Origin: Thermoproteota archaeon
GTDB lineage: Archaea > Thermoproteota > Thermoprotei_A > Sulfolobales > Ignicoccaceae
Assembly: GCA_013154085.1 (NCBI GenBank)
Contig: JAADDE010000006.1
Span: 1 to 64,000, forward strand
Length of the DNA stretch: 64,000 bases
Direction of reading: 5' to 3'
Shown here: piece after piece, positions 38,896 through 48,711 of the stretch
How the letters are laid out: each line of letters opens with the position of its first letter
How positions within the stretch are numbered: position 1 is the first letter of the stretch
The notes under the pieces: generated by a model
Seen by the model: the letters and a program-made list of their open reading frames with translations, nothing else
Told to the model about the DNA's origin: nothing
Database searches by the model: none
Position numbers and translations under genes: made by a program

Positions 38896-39185
38896 CCCGA
38901 CCACCTCAAGGCGTAGGAAAGGGCAAAGGCCGTGCTCCACGCTAGGTATAGGTAGGGCTCGGCCAAGAGCTCCGGCTTTTTAAATGATAAAACGGCCGAT
39001 GCTAAGTAGCTGAGGAGGAGGAGCGGCGCCCCCCACTCCAAGGAAAACGTGTAGAGGGAGGCAAGGAAGACCAAGTGGGCCCCCGTGGAGTAGACCAGCG
39101 CGAACGCTTTCACGTTTTTCAGCTTTCCCCTCAAGAACGTCCATATTACAAGTGAGAGAGAGTAGAGAAATGCATAGTCCAGCAT
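38892..39185 (-). CDS. Small membrane protein with about three helices
   Basis: 97 residues from ATG 39185 (GGAG upstream; a longer frame starts at 39206). Nearly all hydrophobic: MLDYAFLYSLSLVIWTFLRG, FALVYSTGAHLVFLASLYTF and PLLLLSYLASAVLSF, then a C-terminal segment LYLAWSTAFALSYALRW. First gene of the trkA-mscS operon; function unknown, perhaps an accessory channel component. Confidence 0.65.
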   Translation of the reverse strand: MLDYAFLYSLSLVIWTFLRGKLKNVKAFALVYSTGAHLVFLASLYTFSLEWGAPLLLLSYLASAVLSFKKPELLAEPYLYLAWSTAFALSYALRWSG

Positions 39186-39234
39186 CAAGAGCTCCTTCCA
39201 TCCCACTGCGGGCCCCAGCGCCTTTCTAGCGAGG

Positions 39235-39921
39235 TTAAATGAGCTTCCTCTGAGCTCCCAGCCTTATCCGCGTGGGCCCTCCCCGGGCGGGCAGGGCGAC
39301 GTTGTAGAAGGTCAGCTTGCCCAGGTGGGCGAAGGCAACTCTTCCGTGGTGCGCGTGGCCGTGCACCGCGAGCCTCACGCCCTCTTCCACCAGCACCCTC
39401 TCCATCCTCGGATCGCCCAAGTAGGGCCAGATCTTCCTGCTCTCGCCAGTCAGGGTTCTCCACGTCGGAGCGTAGTGGCTCAGGTAAACTACGGTCGGAC
39501 ACTCCCTCTTAGCCTCTCTGATGAGTTGCCTAATCACCTCCGGCTTCCTCGCGTACTCGGCCTCTATGTTCGGTATGTTGGACCTCTGCCACGAGGTGGG
39601 CTTGAGCAGAGATCCTCTGCTTCCCACTACGGCCAAGCACCCCCTCTCTCCGTCGAGGACCACGTACTCGTCGCTCAGCCACTTGATCTCTGGGTAAGCG
39701 TTTACGAACTCCTTTTCCCTCTCCCGGTACTCCTCGTTGCCGAACACGGCCACCAGCCTCTTCCCGCGGAGCTTGGCGAACTCCACCACGGGCCTCAAGT
39801 TCTCTACCCGCGACTTCTCGACTAAGTCTCCTGCCATGAGGACGACGTCGTATTTGCCGTCAGCCCTCAGGAAGCGCAGATATTTAGGAGAATGGACGTC
39901 TGAGAACGCCAGAATGAGCAC
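39235..39921 (-). CDS. Calcineurin-like metallophosphoesterase
   Basis: Dimetal phosphoesterase motifs in order: DVHSPK at the N-terminus (ILAFSDVHSPKYLRFL), VVLMAGDLVEKS, VFGNEEYRE in place of GNHE, YLSHYAPT and VHGHAHHGR. The GNHE histidine is replaced by glutamate (GNEE), a known variant. Length 228. Substrate unknown. Confidence 0.88.
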   Translation of the reverse strand: MLILAFSDVHSPKYLRFLRADGKYDVVLMAGDLVEKSRVENLRPVVEFAKLRGKRLVAVFGNEEYREREKEFVNAYPEIKWLSDEYVVLDGERGCLAVVGSRGSLLKPTSWQRSNIPNIEAEYARKPEVIRQLIREAKRECPTVVYLSHYAPTWRTLTGESRKIWPYLGDPRMERVLVEEGVRLAVHGHAHHGRVAFAHLGKLTFYNVALPARGGPTRIRLGAQRKLI

Positions 39922-40012
39922 GTAGGCCCCTTCTCCCCGGCGGCGGCGAGGGAATTAGGTGTAACCCCAACATTTGAAGCTCTCTGAGAGCCTTAGGGGC
40001 CAGGTGGGATCA

Positions 40013-40777
40013 GTGGCTAAGAAGAAGTCTAAGAAGAGCACGACAAAGACCAAGAGAGTTAGGAGGAGGACGTGGGACCCAGTCCAAGTGGCCGAGCAGT
40101 ACGCGCCCAACGTCGCGACGGCGGTGGGCCTCGACGTATTGGGCCTCAGCGAGGACCAGTACGTCGAGCTCTTGAGGGACGTGCTCGTGAGCTTGATAGG
40201 AGATAGAGTTACCAAGCCGAAGCCGGAAACGCTGGTGAACGCTATAAAGAGGAACGAAAAGAAGGTTATGCCGGTAGTAGCGGCGAAGCTGCTGGAGATG
40301 ATACCGGAAGGCAAGCTGACCGCAGAGCAACTGGACTTCGTCATGAGCTACATAGGCCCGCTGGTCATACCCTTTGCCCAGAGGCTCTACAGAGAAGCCA
40401 AAAGGCTCGGAGCAGACCCGAGCCCCCTCCAAGCGGCTTGGGAGGAAGCTTGGCGCCTCCGCGGCGAGCCCGGCCCGGTGGGCTACTGCCCCAAGTGCGG
40501 CTTCCGCTCGGTTGCCCCGGACGGCAGTTGCATGGTGTGCGGCGCGGTGCTGGACGACGAGGAGCTGAGGGGCGCGGTGGAGTTCGACTCGAAGTTCAAG
40601 GCCTTTCTAGAGGAGGCCTCCTGCAGCGAGCTTAAGGAGGCGCTCGCGAAGGGCTCGCTCTACGCCGGCCACGCCTCCCTCCACACAGCTCCCAAGAGCA
40701 AGTGGGACGTGGAGGTCCTCCTACGGAGGGCCGATAGGGAGGCCTTGAGAGAGGCGCTGAGGCTTAGGTGCTCCTAA
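40013..40777 (+). CDS. Hypothetical protein with zinc ribbon
   Basis: 254 residues from GTG 40013, preceded by AGGTGGGATCA. Very basic N-terminal tail (MAKKKSKKSTTKTKRVRRR), a helical middle (VTKPKPETLVNAIKRNEKKV), a zinc ribbon (YCPKCGFRSVAPDGSCMVCG) at about residues 155-180 and an alpha-helical C-terminal part. The lysine-rich tail and ribbon suggest nucleic-acid binding or ribosome association, by inference only. The 3' end overlaps the next gene by 14 bases. Confidence 0.65.
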   Translation: MAKKKSKKSTTKTKRVRRRTWDPVQVAEQYAPNVATAVGLDVLGLSEDQYVELLRDVLVSLIGDRVTKPKPETLVNAIKRNEKKVMPVVAAKLLEMIPEGKLTAEQLDFVMSYIGPLVIPFAQRLYREAKRLGADPSPLQAAWEEAWRLRGEPGPVGYCPKCGFRSVAPDGSCMVCGAVLDDEELRGAVEFDSKFKAFLEEASCSELKEALAKGSLYAGHASLHTAPKSKWDVEVLLRRADREALREALRLRCS

Positions 40778-41174
40778 GCTCGTCCAGCTTGCGCTCGTCT
40801 ACCTTACCCTTGAAAACTATTACTATCCTCACCACGTCGGAGCCGCTGGACAGCCTCGCCTCGCCGCCGAAGGCCTTCTGCTTGTCGAACCGTAGGTACA
40901 GCTTGCTCCCCTCGCTCCTAGCCCCGAGCTCCCTCTTGAGGAGCTCGTATTCGAAATCGTCCATCAGCTTCAAGAGGCGCTCGACCGCCCGGCGGGCTTC
41001 CTTGCCCTTCAGCTCCATTTTCAAATAGAGTATGGGGTTGCCGTGGTGGCCGCGGGCCTCGGCCACCTCCACCTCTCCTCCCTCTATCCCTAAGAGCTTC
41101 GAGAGGGCCTCCAGCACCTTCTCCGGGTCCTCGGTGGCGTGGACTATGGCGCTTACCTCGACCCTCTCTATCAT
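40764..41174 (-). CDS. COG1325-type RNA-binding (predicted exosome-associated) protein
   Basis: 136 residues fitting the archaeal PF01877/DUF54 family: MIERVEVSAIVHATEDPEKV, EVEVAEARGHHGNPILYLKM, LRFDKQKAFGGEARLSSGSD, DVVRIVIVFKG. The family was proposed as RNA-binding from genome context and fold; experimental function is limited. ATG 41174 overlaps the upstream stop (ATGA), so it is coupled with the DUF2122-like gene. Confidence 0.82.
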   Translation of the reverse strand: MIERVEVSAIVHATEDPEKVLEALSKLLGIEGGEVEVAEARGHHGNPILYLKMELKGKEARRAVERLLKLMDDFEYELLKRELGARSEGSKLYLRFDKQKAFGGEARLSSGSDVVRIVIVFKGKVDERKLDELRST

Positions 41175-41605
41175 CTGAGCCCCGCCAAGAGCACGGCCGC
41201 GGCGGCTATTGGGCCTATCTCGCCTTCCACGCCCTCCGGATACACGGGCCTCCCCTTTGAGGCCTCGAGCTTGCTGAGGCCCGGCTCGCTCGCGCCTACG
41301 ATCAAAAACGTTACCTCGCCCGGCTCCAAGGCCTTTACCTTTTCTCCGTACTCCCTCGACACGGTGAACACGGCGTCCGGCTCGAACAGCTCTATGGCGT
41401 CGTCTATGTCCGGCAGGACGAGGAACACCTTGTTTAGCTTGTATGCTTCCTTTGCCACCTCAGGGACCCCTATCTGCGCGGCTGCGCCCGAGGGCTTGGT
41501 CACTATGAGCCCCTTGACCGGGTCCCCGAAGCCGAAGGCTAGCTTTGCTAGGTCCTCCAGCCTCTGCACGCTGGTGGGCGCGTGGGCGACCAAGAACGTC
41601 TTCAA
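41171..41605 (-). CDS. DUF2122/COG4080 SPOUT-like protein
   Basis: 144 residues with the pattern KTFLVAHAPTSVQRLEDLAK, DPVKGLIVTKPSGAAAQIGV, PEVAKEAYKLNKVFLVLPDI, VTFLIVGASEPGLSK and IGPIAAAAVLLAG. Such proteins were labelled RecB-family nucleases, but the fold looks like SPOUT RNA methyltransferases. Placed next to an RNA-binding gene, an RNA role is the better guess. Confidence 0.7.
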   Translation of the reverse strand: MKTFLVAHAPTSVQRLEDLAKLAFGFGDPVKGLIVTKPSGAAAQIGVPEVAKEAYKLNKVFLVLPDIDDAIELFEPDAVFTVSREYGEKVKALEPGEVTFLIVGASEPGLSKLEASKGRPVYPEGVEGEIGPIAAAAVLLAGLR

Positions 41606-41623
41606 GGCTCTCGCCCCGGCGGC

Positions 41624-42262
41624 CTAGGGCCTCCTTAAAGCTTCGTCTAGGCGCCCGGCGAGCAAGTCTTTAACCAAGAGCTCCAAGCTGGGGTATGCCC
41701 TAACTCCGGCCGCGCCGGCCAAGTCCGCGGCCCTCCGGCCCACCGCCACGCCCACGTCGGCCTTCTTCAGCATGTTGAGGTCGTTGAAGCCGTCTCCAAT
41801 GGCAAAGATAAAGTCGAACCACGGCCTTACCTTGTCTATCACTTCTCCCTTTTCCTTAAACACCGGGAGGACGCCTACTATTCTGCCCTCGTGGTAGATG
41901 AACTTCTGCGCCACGTAGCTGTCGACCCCCAGCGCATCCGCGACGAGCTCGACGAATTCCTCAAATCCTCCGGATACTATCATCGTTACGAAGCCCCTCC
42001 TCTTCAGCTCGGCCACCAGCGTTACGGCCTCCGGCCTTATCCTGCTCAAGGCCCTCTTTGCAACCTCCTCCACTCTCTCCTTGGGCGTACCTAAGGCCAG
42101 CTTGATCCTCTGGAGGAAGGTGTCGTACCAGCTCCCGCCGCTTAGCCCCCTCTCCAGCAGCTCCTTCAGCTCTGCCTCCCTCTCGTGACCCTTCGCGAGC
42201 TCCTCCCAGAACTCAAAATCGGTCAGCGTACCCTCAAGGTCCATCAGCGCCAGCTTGCTCAA
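41624..42262 (-). CDS. HAD-superfamily phosphatase, phosphoserine phosphatase-like
   Basis: Motif I is LALMDLEGTLTDFE (DxEGT, as in some SerB/ThrH relatives, where the usual second Asp is Glu), motif II TMIVSGGFEEFV, motif III lysine near FKEKGEVIDKV, and motif IV FAIGDGFNDLNMLKKADVGV. Length 212 is typical for phosphoserine phosphatase-like enzymes. Substrate inferred only. Start TTG 42262. Divergent from rpoA1. Confidence 0.82.
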   Translation of the reverse strand: MSKLALMDLEGTLTDFEFWEELAKGHEREAELKELLERGLSGGSWYDTFLQRIKLALGTPKERVEEVAKRALSRIRPEAVTLVAELKRRGFVTMIVSGGFEEFVELVADALGVDSYVAQKFIYHEGRIVGVLPVFKEKGEVIDKVRPWFDFIFAIGDGFNDLNMLKKADVGVAVGRRAADLAGAAGVRAYPSLELLVKDLLAGRLDEALRRP

Positions 42263-42394
42263 CTCTCGGTCCCAGCTGTCGGAAGCCTCTCCAGTTTACT
42301 ATACCTACCTTGCGGACTCCGAGCGAACGACATATAATGAGATGACTGCAACAGTTTATTATTCTCCTCCGCACGCCGCACATTCCCGGGTAAC
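42263..42394. other. Divergent promoter region between a HAD gene and rpoA1
   Basis: 132 bases with two A/T-rich elements: GTTTATTATT at ~42351-42360 (plus strand, fits an rpoA1 start with a short leader) and TTATATG on the minus strand at ~42338-42332 for the HAD gene. No rpoB or rpoH sequence is found here. Confidence 0.5.
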
Positions 42395-45061
42395 ATGTCG
42401 CAGTTCCGCCTTGCACCGCGAGTGGACAAAATAATTCAAGGGATAAAGTTCGGCATACTGTCGCCCGAAGAGATTAGGAAAATGTCAGTCGTAGCGGTGG
42501 TGACCGACCAAGCCTACGACGAGGCCGGCCTGCCGGTGGAAGGGGGCATAATGGATCCGAGGATGGGCGTGGTCAGCCCCGGCCAGAGGTGCCCCACTTG
42601 CGGCAACACCCTCCACGCTTGCCCCGGCCACTTCGGCTACATCGAGCTCACCAAGCCGGTTATACACTACGAGTTCGTCCCCCACATCTACGACGTGCTG
42701 AGGGCCACGTGCAGAGTCTGCGGCAAGGTCAAGTTGCCGGAGGAAGAGATCGAGAAGTTCTTGCATTTGTACGAACAGCTGGAGAAGAAGTGGCCGATCT
42801 TGGCGAAGAGGGTGGTCGGCTACGTCCGCAAGAGGGCGGCCAAGGCCCAAGAGTGCCCCCACTGCCACGCCAAGCAGTACAAGATCAAGCTGGAAAAGCC
42901 CTACAAGTTCATCGAGGAGAGGATGCCGAGGCTCCACACCCTCAACCCGGAGGAGATAAAGGCCAGGCTGGAGAGGATCCCGGACAAGCACGCGAAGGTG
43001 CTGGGCTTCGACCCGAAGGACGCGAGGCCAGAATGGACCATCCTTACCGTGCTCCCCGTTCCCCCGGTCACGGTTAGGCCTTCAATAGTGCTGGAGAACG
43101 GCATGAGATCCGAAGACGACCTAACCCACAAGCTGGCTGACATCGTTAGGACCAACAACAAGCTGAGGGAGAACATAGAGAGCGGCGCATCTGAGGCGAT
43201 GATAGAGAACTTGTGGGACCTCCTCCAGTACCACGTAGCCACCTTCTTCGACAACGAGATACCCGGCATACCGCCCGCGAGGCACCGCTCGGGCAAGCCG
43301 CTGAGGACCTTGGCCCAGAGGCTGAAGGGCAAGGAAGGGAGGTTCCGCTCCAACCTGTCCGGCAAGAGGGTCGACTTCTCCGCGCGCACCGTGATAAGTC
43401 CCGACCCCAACATTTCCATAAACGAAGTGGGCGTGCCGGTGGAGGTCGCCAAGACCCTAACGGTGCCCGTGAAGGTAACTCCTTGGAACATAGAGGAGAT
43501 GCGCCAGCTGATCCTAAACGGCCCCGACAAGTGGCCCGGGGCCAACTACGTCATCACGAGGGAGGGCAGGAGGATAGACCTCCGCTACGCTAAGGATAGG
43601 AAGATCATTGCGGAGAGCCTCCAGCCCGGCTGGACGGTAGAGAGGCACTTGCAGGACGGCGACGTGGCGCTGTTCAACCGCCAGCCCTCTCTCCACAGGA
43701 TGAGCATTATGTCCCACTTGGTCAAGGTCCTCCCCGGAAAGACGTTCCGCCTGAACCCGCTGGTGTGTCCGCCGTACAACGCGGACTTCGACGGCGACGA
43801 GATGAACCTGCACGTGCCCCAGAGCGAGGAGGCGAGGGCCGAGGCCCTGGAGCTGATGCTGGTGGAGAAGCACATACTGAGCCCGAGGTACGGGGGCCCC
43901 ATAATCGGCGGCCTTCAAGACTACATCTCCGGCGCCTACTTGCTTACTACCGTCGCCACCTTGCTGACGAGGGAGGACGTGCAGGAGCTTCTGGGAGTGA
44001 CCGGCTACGAGGGCGAGGTCCCGGAGCCTGCCATACTGAGCCCCAAGGTGGCTTGGACCGGGAAGCAGCTTATCTCAGTCTTCCTCCCCAAGGACTTCAA
44101 CTACTCCGGTAAGGCAAACATAGCTACGGGCGACTTGAAGTGCGAAGACGAGTACTGCTTCTACGACTCCTTCGTCGTGGTGAGGAACGGGGAGCTCGTC
44201 GAGGGCGTGCTCGACAAGAAGTCCATAGGCCACGAGCAGCCCAAGAGCTTGATGCACTGGATCGTCTACGAGTACGGTCCTCAAAAGGGAAGGGAGATAT
44301 ACGATAAGGTCTTCAAGATGTTCCTGAGATTCATAGAGAAGAGGGGCTTCACTACGAGGTACGACGACGTGAGGCTGCCGCCGGAGGCGAAGAAGGAGAT
44401 AGAGGAGATACTGAAGGAGGCATACGAGGAGGTCAAGAAGCTTATAGAGGACTACGAGAACGGCTTGCTCGAGCCCCTGCCCGGAAGGACCCTCGAAGAG
44501 ACTCTGGAGCTAATGATCATGGACGTACTTGCCAAGGCGAGGGACAAGGCCGGCGAGATTGCGGCTAAGTACCTAAGCCCGCTGAACAACGCCGTAATAA
44601 TGGCAAAGGCCGGCGCTAGGGGCAACATACTGAACTTGACCCAGATGGCTGCTCTGCTGGGCCAGCAGTCGGTGAGGGGGGAGAGGATCAAGAGGGGCTA
44701 CCGCAAGAGGACCCTGCCGCACTTCGAGTGGGGCGACATAAGCCCCGACGCCAGAGGATTCGTGAGGCACTCCTTCTACGAGGGGCTCACGCCGACGGAG
44801 GTCTTCTTCCACGCGGCGGGAGGAAGGGAAGGCCTGGTTGACACCGCGGTGAGGACCAGCCAGTCCGGGTACATGCAGAGGAGGCTAATCAATGCGCTCC
44901 AAGACCTCAAGGTGGACTACGACGGCACCGTGAGGGACGCTTGGGGAGCCTTATACCAGAGCGTGTACGGCGACGACGGCGTGGACCCGATGAAGAGCGC
45001 CCACGGCGAGTCTGTGGACGTGAAGCACGTAATTGAGAAGGTGACGAAGGTGAGACTATGA
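42395..45061 (+). CDS. rpoA1: DNA-directed RNA polymerase subunit A'
   Basis: N-terminal two thirds of the largest RNAP subunit. It has the clamp zinc site [20 protein letters not shown], a second zinc site [14 protein letters not shown] with CPHCHAKQ, and the catalytic magnesium loop [20 protein letters not shown]. Length 888 is normal. Start ATG 42395. Unlike the usual archaeal order, rpoH and rpoB do not precede it. It overlaps rpoA2 by four bases (ATGA). Confidence 0.98.
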   Translation: MSQFRLAPRVDKIIQGIKFGILSPEEIRKMSVVAVVTDQAYDEAGLPVEGGIMDPRMGVVSPGQRCPTCGNTLHACPGHFGYIELTKPVIHYEFVPHIYDVLRATCRVCGKVKLPEEEIEKFLHLYEQLEKKWPILAKRVVGYVRKRAAKAQECPHCHAKQYKIKLEKPYKFIEERMPRLHTLNPEEIKARLERIPDKHAKVLGFDPKDARPEWTILTVLPVPPVTVRPSIVLENGMRSEDDLTHKLADIVRTNNKLRENIESGASEAMIENLWDLLQYHVATFFDNEIPGIPPARHRSGKPLRTLAQRLKGKEGRFRSNLSGKRVDFSARTVISPDPNISINEVGVPVEVAKTLTVPVKVTPWNIEEMRQLILNGPDKWPGANYVITREGRRIDLRYAKDRKIIAESLQPGWTVERHLQDGDVALFNRQPSLHRMSIMSHLVKVLPGKTFRLNPLVCPPYNADFDGDEMNLHVPQSEEARAEALELMLVEKHILSPRYGGPIIGGLQDYISGAYLLTTVATLLTREDVQELLGVTGYEGEVPEPAILSPKVAWTGKQLISVFLPKDFNYSGKANIATGDLKCEDEYCFYDSFVVVRNGELVEGVLDKKSIGHEQPKSLMHWIVYEYGPQKGREIYDKVFKMFLRFIEKRGFTTRYDDVRLPPEAKKEIEEILKEAYEEVKKLIEDYENGLLEPLPGRTLEETLELMIMDVLAKARDKAGEIAAKYLSPLNNAVIMAKAGARGNILNLTQMAALLGQQSVRGERIKRGYRKRTLPHFEWGDISPDARGFVRHSFYEGLTPTEVFFHAAGGREGLVDTAVRTSQSGYMQRRLINALQDLKVDYDGTVRDAWGALYQSVYGDDGVDPMKSAHGESVDVKHVIEKVTKVRL

Positions 45062-46320
45062 GCAAGCTCGAATACGCCTTGAAGCTCATAGATGAGTGGG
45101 AGAACAAGCTGTACACTGAATACAACATAAAGTCGAAGCCGAAATTCATCAGCGACTTAAGGGAGCACGTGCAGAAGCTGATAGAAGTCAAACCGGACGT
45201 CACGGAGGAGGAGCTGAAGAGGGTGGTAGACCTAAGCTTCCGCTACTTCTTGAGGGCCCAAGTGGAGCCCGGAGAGGCCGTAGGCACAGTGGCGGCCCAG
45301 TCCATAGGCGAGCCCTCCACGCAGATGACACTGAGGACGTTCCACTATGCGGGCGTCAAGGAGCTGAACGTAACTCTGGGCCTCCCGAGGCTCATAGAGA
45401 TAGTCGACGCCCGGAAGACTCCCAGCACGCCTACCATGACTGTTTACCTGGACGAGGAGCACAGATACGATAAAGAAAAAGCGCTCGAAGTCGCTAGGAA
45501 GATAGAAATGACAAAAGTTGAGAACGTCGCCTCGAGCGTTGAGATAGACTGGTTCAACGTAATGATAATAATTAGGCTGGACCCAGAAATGATGGAAGAC
45601 AAAGGAGTGACCAGGGACGACGTAATAAAGGCGATAAACAAGCTGAGGATAAAGGGCAAGGCCGAGCCGGACCCGGAGGACGAGTACGCAGTTGACGTGA
45701 AGCTGGACCCGGAAGCGTATACCAGCATAGGCGAATTGCAGAAGCTGAGGGACAAGATACTGTCAGCAAAGATAAAGGGAATCAAGGGAATAAACAGAGT
45801 GATAGTCCAGCAGAGGGAAGAGGAGTACGTCCTCGTTACCGACGGCTCCAACTTAGCTCAAGTGCTGGAGGTCGAAGGAGTTGACCCCACCAGGACGGTG
45901 AGCGACAACATAAAGGAGATAGAGGAGGTCTTGGGCATAGAGGCGGCTAGGCAGGCTATAATAAATGAAATCGTAGACGTGCTGGAGAACCAAGGCCTCG
46001 ACGTGGACTTGAGGCACATCATGCTCCTCGCAGACACCATGACGTGGAGCGGCGAAGTCAGGCAAGTGGGGAGGCACGGCATAGCCGGCAGCAAGCCCAG
46101 CGTGCTGGCCAGAGCGGCCTTCGAGGTTACCGTGAAGCAGCTGGTAGATGCGGCCGTCACGGGAGAGGTGGACGAGCTGAAGGGAGTCACTGAGAACATC
46201 ATAATAGGTCAGCCCATACCCGTGGGCACCGGCATGGTACTGCTGGTTATGAACCCGCAGGAGTTCGTGAGGAGAGTTAAAAGGAGTGAGGGTGAGCACG
46301 AGGCCGGTGAGAGATCATGA
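45058..46320 (+). CDS. rpoA2: DNA-directed RNA polymerase subunit A''
   Basis: C-terminal third of the largest subunit, including the trigger loop/bridge region: [20 protein letters not shown] and [20 protein letters not shown], and later [20 protein letters not shown]. Length 420 is slightly longer than typical (~390). ATG 45058 overlaps rpoA1; its stop overlaps rpl30e, so the chain is translationally coupled. Confidence 0.98.
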   Translation: MSKLEYALKLIDEWENKLYTEYNIKSKPKFISDLREHVQKLIEVKPDVTEEELKRVVDLSFRYFLRAQVEPGEAVGTVAAQSIGEPSTQMTLRTFHYAGVKELNVTLGLPRLIEIVDARKTPSTPTMTVYLDEEHRYDKEKALEVARKIEMTKVENVASSVEIDWFNVMIIIRLDPEMMEDKGVTRDDVIKAINKLRIKGKAEPDPEDEYAVDVKLDPEAYTSIGELQKLRDKILSAKIKGIKGINRVIVQQREEEYVLVTDGSNLAQVLEVEGVDPTRTVSDNIKEIEEVLGIEAARQAIINEIVDVLENQGLDVDLRHIMLLADTMTWSGEVRQVGRHGIAGSKPSVLARAAFEVTVKQLVDAAVTGEVDELKGVTENIIIGQPIPVGTGMVLLVMNPQEFVRRVKRSEGEHEAGERS

Positions 46321-46634
46321 CGGCAATCGAGGCAGAGCTTAAGACTGCCTTGAGGACGGGCAAGGTTGTCTTGGGGGCGAGACAGACGATCAAGCACATA
46401 AAGCTGGGAAAGGCCAAGGCGGCAATAGTCTCAGCGAAGGCTCCCCCATTGGTGAGGAGGGACGTCTTGTACTACGCCAAGCTCAGCGGGGTGCCGGTGT
46501 ACGTCTACCCGGGAAGCAGCAGGGAGCTGGGAACCTTGTGCGCTAAGCCGTTCGTCGTGAGCGCATTAGCGGTTATAGATGAGGGCGACTCGAGGATTGT
46601 GGAAGCGATAAAAGCGGAGAGCAGGGTTGAGTAA
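46317..46634 (+). CDS. rpl30e: 50S ribosomal protein L30e
   Basis: L7Ae-superfamily ribosomal protein: ALRTGKVVLGARQTIKHIKL, KAAIVSAKAPPLVRRDVLYY and VPVYVYPGSSRELGTLCAKP. Length 105. Overlaps rpoA2 by four bases; conserved neighbour of rpoA2 in archaea. Confidence 0.97.
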   Translation: MTAIEAELKTALRTGKVVLGARQTIKHIKLGKAKAAIVSAKAPPLVRRDVLYYAKLSGVPVYVYPGSSRELGTLCAKPFVVSALAVIDEGDSRIVEAIKAESRVE

Positions 46635-46636
46635 CA

Positions 46637-47068
46637 ATGCCGGACATAGTCTTTACCCCGGACGAATTCCGCTACATGCAGACCTTCGCCACCCTCACCG
46701 GAGTGACCCCCGTGGACTGCATAGTGGACAACCAGTTTGATAGAATAGTGTTCTTGGTGAGGCCGGAGGACGTGGGCAAGGCGATCGGCAAGAGAGGGTT
46801 CATGGTGAGGAAGCTCCGCGAGATCTTCAAGAAGCAGATCGAAATAGTTCCTTACAGCGAGAACATAGAAGAAATGGTGAAGAACGCGCTGGCGCCGGCG
46901 AGGGTTATGGGGGTGAGGGTGGTCGAGACGCCCCGCGGGAAGGTGGTCTACGTGAGGGTGAATCCGAAGGACAAGGGCGTGGCGATAGGTAAGGACGGCA
47001 GAAACGTGAACAAGGCGCGTTTAATTCTTAAGAGGCACTTCGACGTGGACTCGCTAGTGGTGGTCTGA
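46637..47068 (+). CDS. nusA: NusA-like KH-domain transcription/RNA factor
   Basis: Two KH domains without the bacterial NusA extensions: VRPEDVGKAIGKRGFMVRKL and VNPKDKGVAIGKDGRNVNKA are the two GxxG loops. Length 143 is standard for archaeal NusA-like protein. Two bases after the rpl30e stop. Confidence 0.95.
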   Translation: MPDIVFTPDEFRYMQTFATLTGVTPVDCIVDNQFDRIVFLVRPEDVGKAIGKRGFMVRKLREIFKKQIEIVPYSENIEEMVKNALAPARVMGVRVVETPRGKVVYVRVNPKDKGVAIGKDGRNVNKARLILKRHFDVDSLVVV

Positions 47069-47083
47069 AGGGGGTGATGGCGC

Positions 47084-47527
47084 GTGCCGGGCAAGAAGGC
47101 TCCCAACGGGCTGTTCGCGGCTAGGAAGCTAGAGAGGAAGAGGCTCAAGTTCCGCTGGAGCCAGAGGGAGTTCAAGAGGAGAATGCTGAAGCTCAAGGAG
47201 AAGTACGACCCGCTCGAGGGAGCTCCAATGGCCAGGGGAATAGTCCTCGAGAAGGTCGGCGTGGAGGCGCGTAAGCCCAACTCCGCAGTGCGCAAGTGCG
47301 TGAGGGTTCAGCTCGTGAAGAACGGCAAGGTGGTAACAGCGTTCGTGCCTGGGGACGGAGGGCTGAACGTAATATCTGAGCACGACGAGGTCATCATCGT
47401 GGGCATAGGAGGCCCCAGAGGGCGCTCTATGGGAGACATCCCGGGTGTACGCTACAAGGTGGTGCTGGTCAACGGCGTGGCGCTCGACGCCATACTCGCC
47501 GGAAAGAAGCAGAAGCCCGTGAGGTAG
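47084..47527 (+). CDS. rps12: 30S ribosomal protein S12
   Basis: Decoding-centre ribosomal protein: [20 protein letters not shown] and [20 protein letters not shown], with the KPNSA loop intact. Length 147. GTG 47084 preceded by GGGGTGATGG. Follows nusA by 15 bases as in other archaea. Confidence 0.98.
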   Translation: MPGKKAPNGLFAARKLERKRLKFRWSQREFKRRMLKLKEKYDPLEGAPMARGIVLEKVGVEARKPNSAVRKCVRVQLVKNGKVVTAFVPGDGGLNVISEHDEVIIVGIGGPRGRSMGDIPGVRYKVVLVNGVALDAILAGKKQKPVR

Positions 47528-47529
47528 TG

Positions 47530-48021
47530 CTAGAGCTCGAAGTCCCCCAGCTCGTCCCTCTTGTCCACGAGCTCCCTCTTGACGTATATCGGTTTTTCAG
47601 TTATGAGGGCTAAGTATATTGCGTGGCTGGGTATCATAGGTATCTTCATCTTGACCTTATCCAAGTCCAGGTAGAGCTTGGCCGTGTAGAGGCCCGTGTC
47701 CGGGTCCAGCTCGTCAACTACGACCTTCTCAACGACGTTTCTGAACTGCTCCACAGCGCTCTCGAAGTAGGGCAGTATGTCGAACAGCGACTGCCTCAGC
47801 TTCTTGGGATTTTCTTCGTACTCTCCCTTCATTTTGTTTATAGCCTTCACAATCTCGTATGGAACGTGGTAGAGCACGAACTCCCTAGAGTCCTCCAGCT
47901 TGCAAGTTATCTTCGGTATGGGTATGCGGTAAGGTCCCTGTATGCTTTCCTCCACCCCAGCCTCGACGTCCACCACTTTCAAGAGCTCTTCCACCGGCCT
48001 CACCGCGCTCTCTGCTACCAA
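47530..48021 (-). CDS. DUF151/bifunctional nuclease-like protein inserted between rps12 and rps7
   Basis: Up to 163 residues (TTG 48021; GTG 48003 also possible). The core is LYTAKLYLDLDKVKMKIPMI, then PSHAIYLALITEKPIYVKRE, corresponding to the DUF151 (bifunctional nuclease) SDAIALALR-TGAPIYV pattern, preceded by a long helical part. Enzymatic activity is not proven for archaeal members. It is transcribed against the flanking ribosomal genes, breaking the common rps12-rps7 arrangement. Confidence 0.75.
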   Translation of the reverse strand: MVAESAVRPVEELLKVVDVEAGVEESIQGPYRIPIPKITCKLEDSREFVLYHVPYEIVKAINKMKGEYEENPKKLRQSLFDILPYFESAVEQFRNVVEKVVVDELDPDTGLYTAKLYLDLDKVKMKIPMIPSHAIYLALITEKPIYVKRELVDKRDELGDFEL

Positions 48022-48071
48022 GGCTCAACCCTTAAAATATGAAGCTAGCCCGCTCGCGGGGATCGACGGCT

Positions 48072-48659
48072 TTGGAGAGGGAAACGATAAGCCCGCTGGA
48101 GCCTAAGCTGTTCGGCAAGTGGGACTACGACGGGGTAGAAATAAGGGACCCCAGCCTGAAGAAGTACATAAGCCTCAAGCCCGTGTGGACCCCCTACACG
48201 GCCGGGCGCCACGAGAAGAGGAGGTTTGGAAAGGCCGAGGTGCCCATCGTCGAGAGGCTGATAAACAAGCTGATGAGGCCCGGAAGGAACATGGGTAAGA
48301 AGGCCATGATCTACAGCGTGGTCGAGAGGGCCTTCGACTTGATATATCTAATGACCGGCCAGAACCCGCTCCAAGTGCTGGTTAGGGCGATAGAGAACGC
48401 GGCTCCGAGGGAGGAGACCACGAGGATAATGTACGGCGGTATAGTGTACCACGTGGCGGTGGACGTGAGCCCCCAGAGGAGGGTCGACTTGGCCCTCCGC
48501 TTCCTGACCGAAGGCGCCAGGCTGAAGGCCTTCAAGAGCGAGAAGCCCTTGGAGGAGACCTTAGCTGAGGAGATAGTCGCGGCGGCGAACGACGACCCGA
48601 AGAGCTACGCGATACAGAAGAAGGAAGAGATAGAGAGGATCGCCCTCTCCTCGCGCTGA
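48072..48659 (+). CDS. rps7: 30S ribosomal protein S7
   Basis: [40 protein letters not shown] and [40 protein letters not shown] are S7 signatures. A TTAAAATA box at ~48029-48036 predicts transcription from ~48058, so TTG 48072 (195 aa) is preferred; ATG 48039, 11 codons upstream in frame, lies only a few bases after that box. Confidence 0.97.
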   Translation: MERETISPLEPKLFGKWDYDGVEIRDPSLKKYISLKPVWTPYTAGRHEKRRFGKAEVPIVERLINKLMRPGRNMGKKAMIYSVVERAFDLIYLMTGQNPLQVLVRAIENAAPREETTRIMYGGIVYHVAVDVSPQRRVDLALRFLTEGARLKAFKSEKPLEETLAEEIVAAANDDPKSYAIQKKEEIERIALSSR

Positions 48660-48676
48660 GGTTTTTGGCCCCTCTC

Positions 48677-48684
48677 CTTATACC
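48677..48684 (+). promoter_or_regulatory. TATA-like box of cdc6
   Basis: CCTTATAC centred ~31 bases before GTG 48712, predicting a very short leader. The 52-base spacer shows no repeated origin recognition boxes. Confidence 0.4.
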
Positions 48685-48711
48685 CCTCGCGCGCCCTACC
48701 CCCCACACCGG

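Noticed and set aside
39980-40000. GCTCTC-T-GAGAGC inverted repeat upstream of the zinc-ribbon gene
   Set aside because: Only six-base arms, no relation to a TATA box or start that would suggest an operator.
48660-48711. Replication origin next to cdc6
   Set aside because: Only 52 bases are free and no repeated origin recognition boxes or long A/T-rich unwinding stretch are seen.
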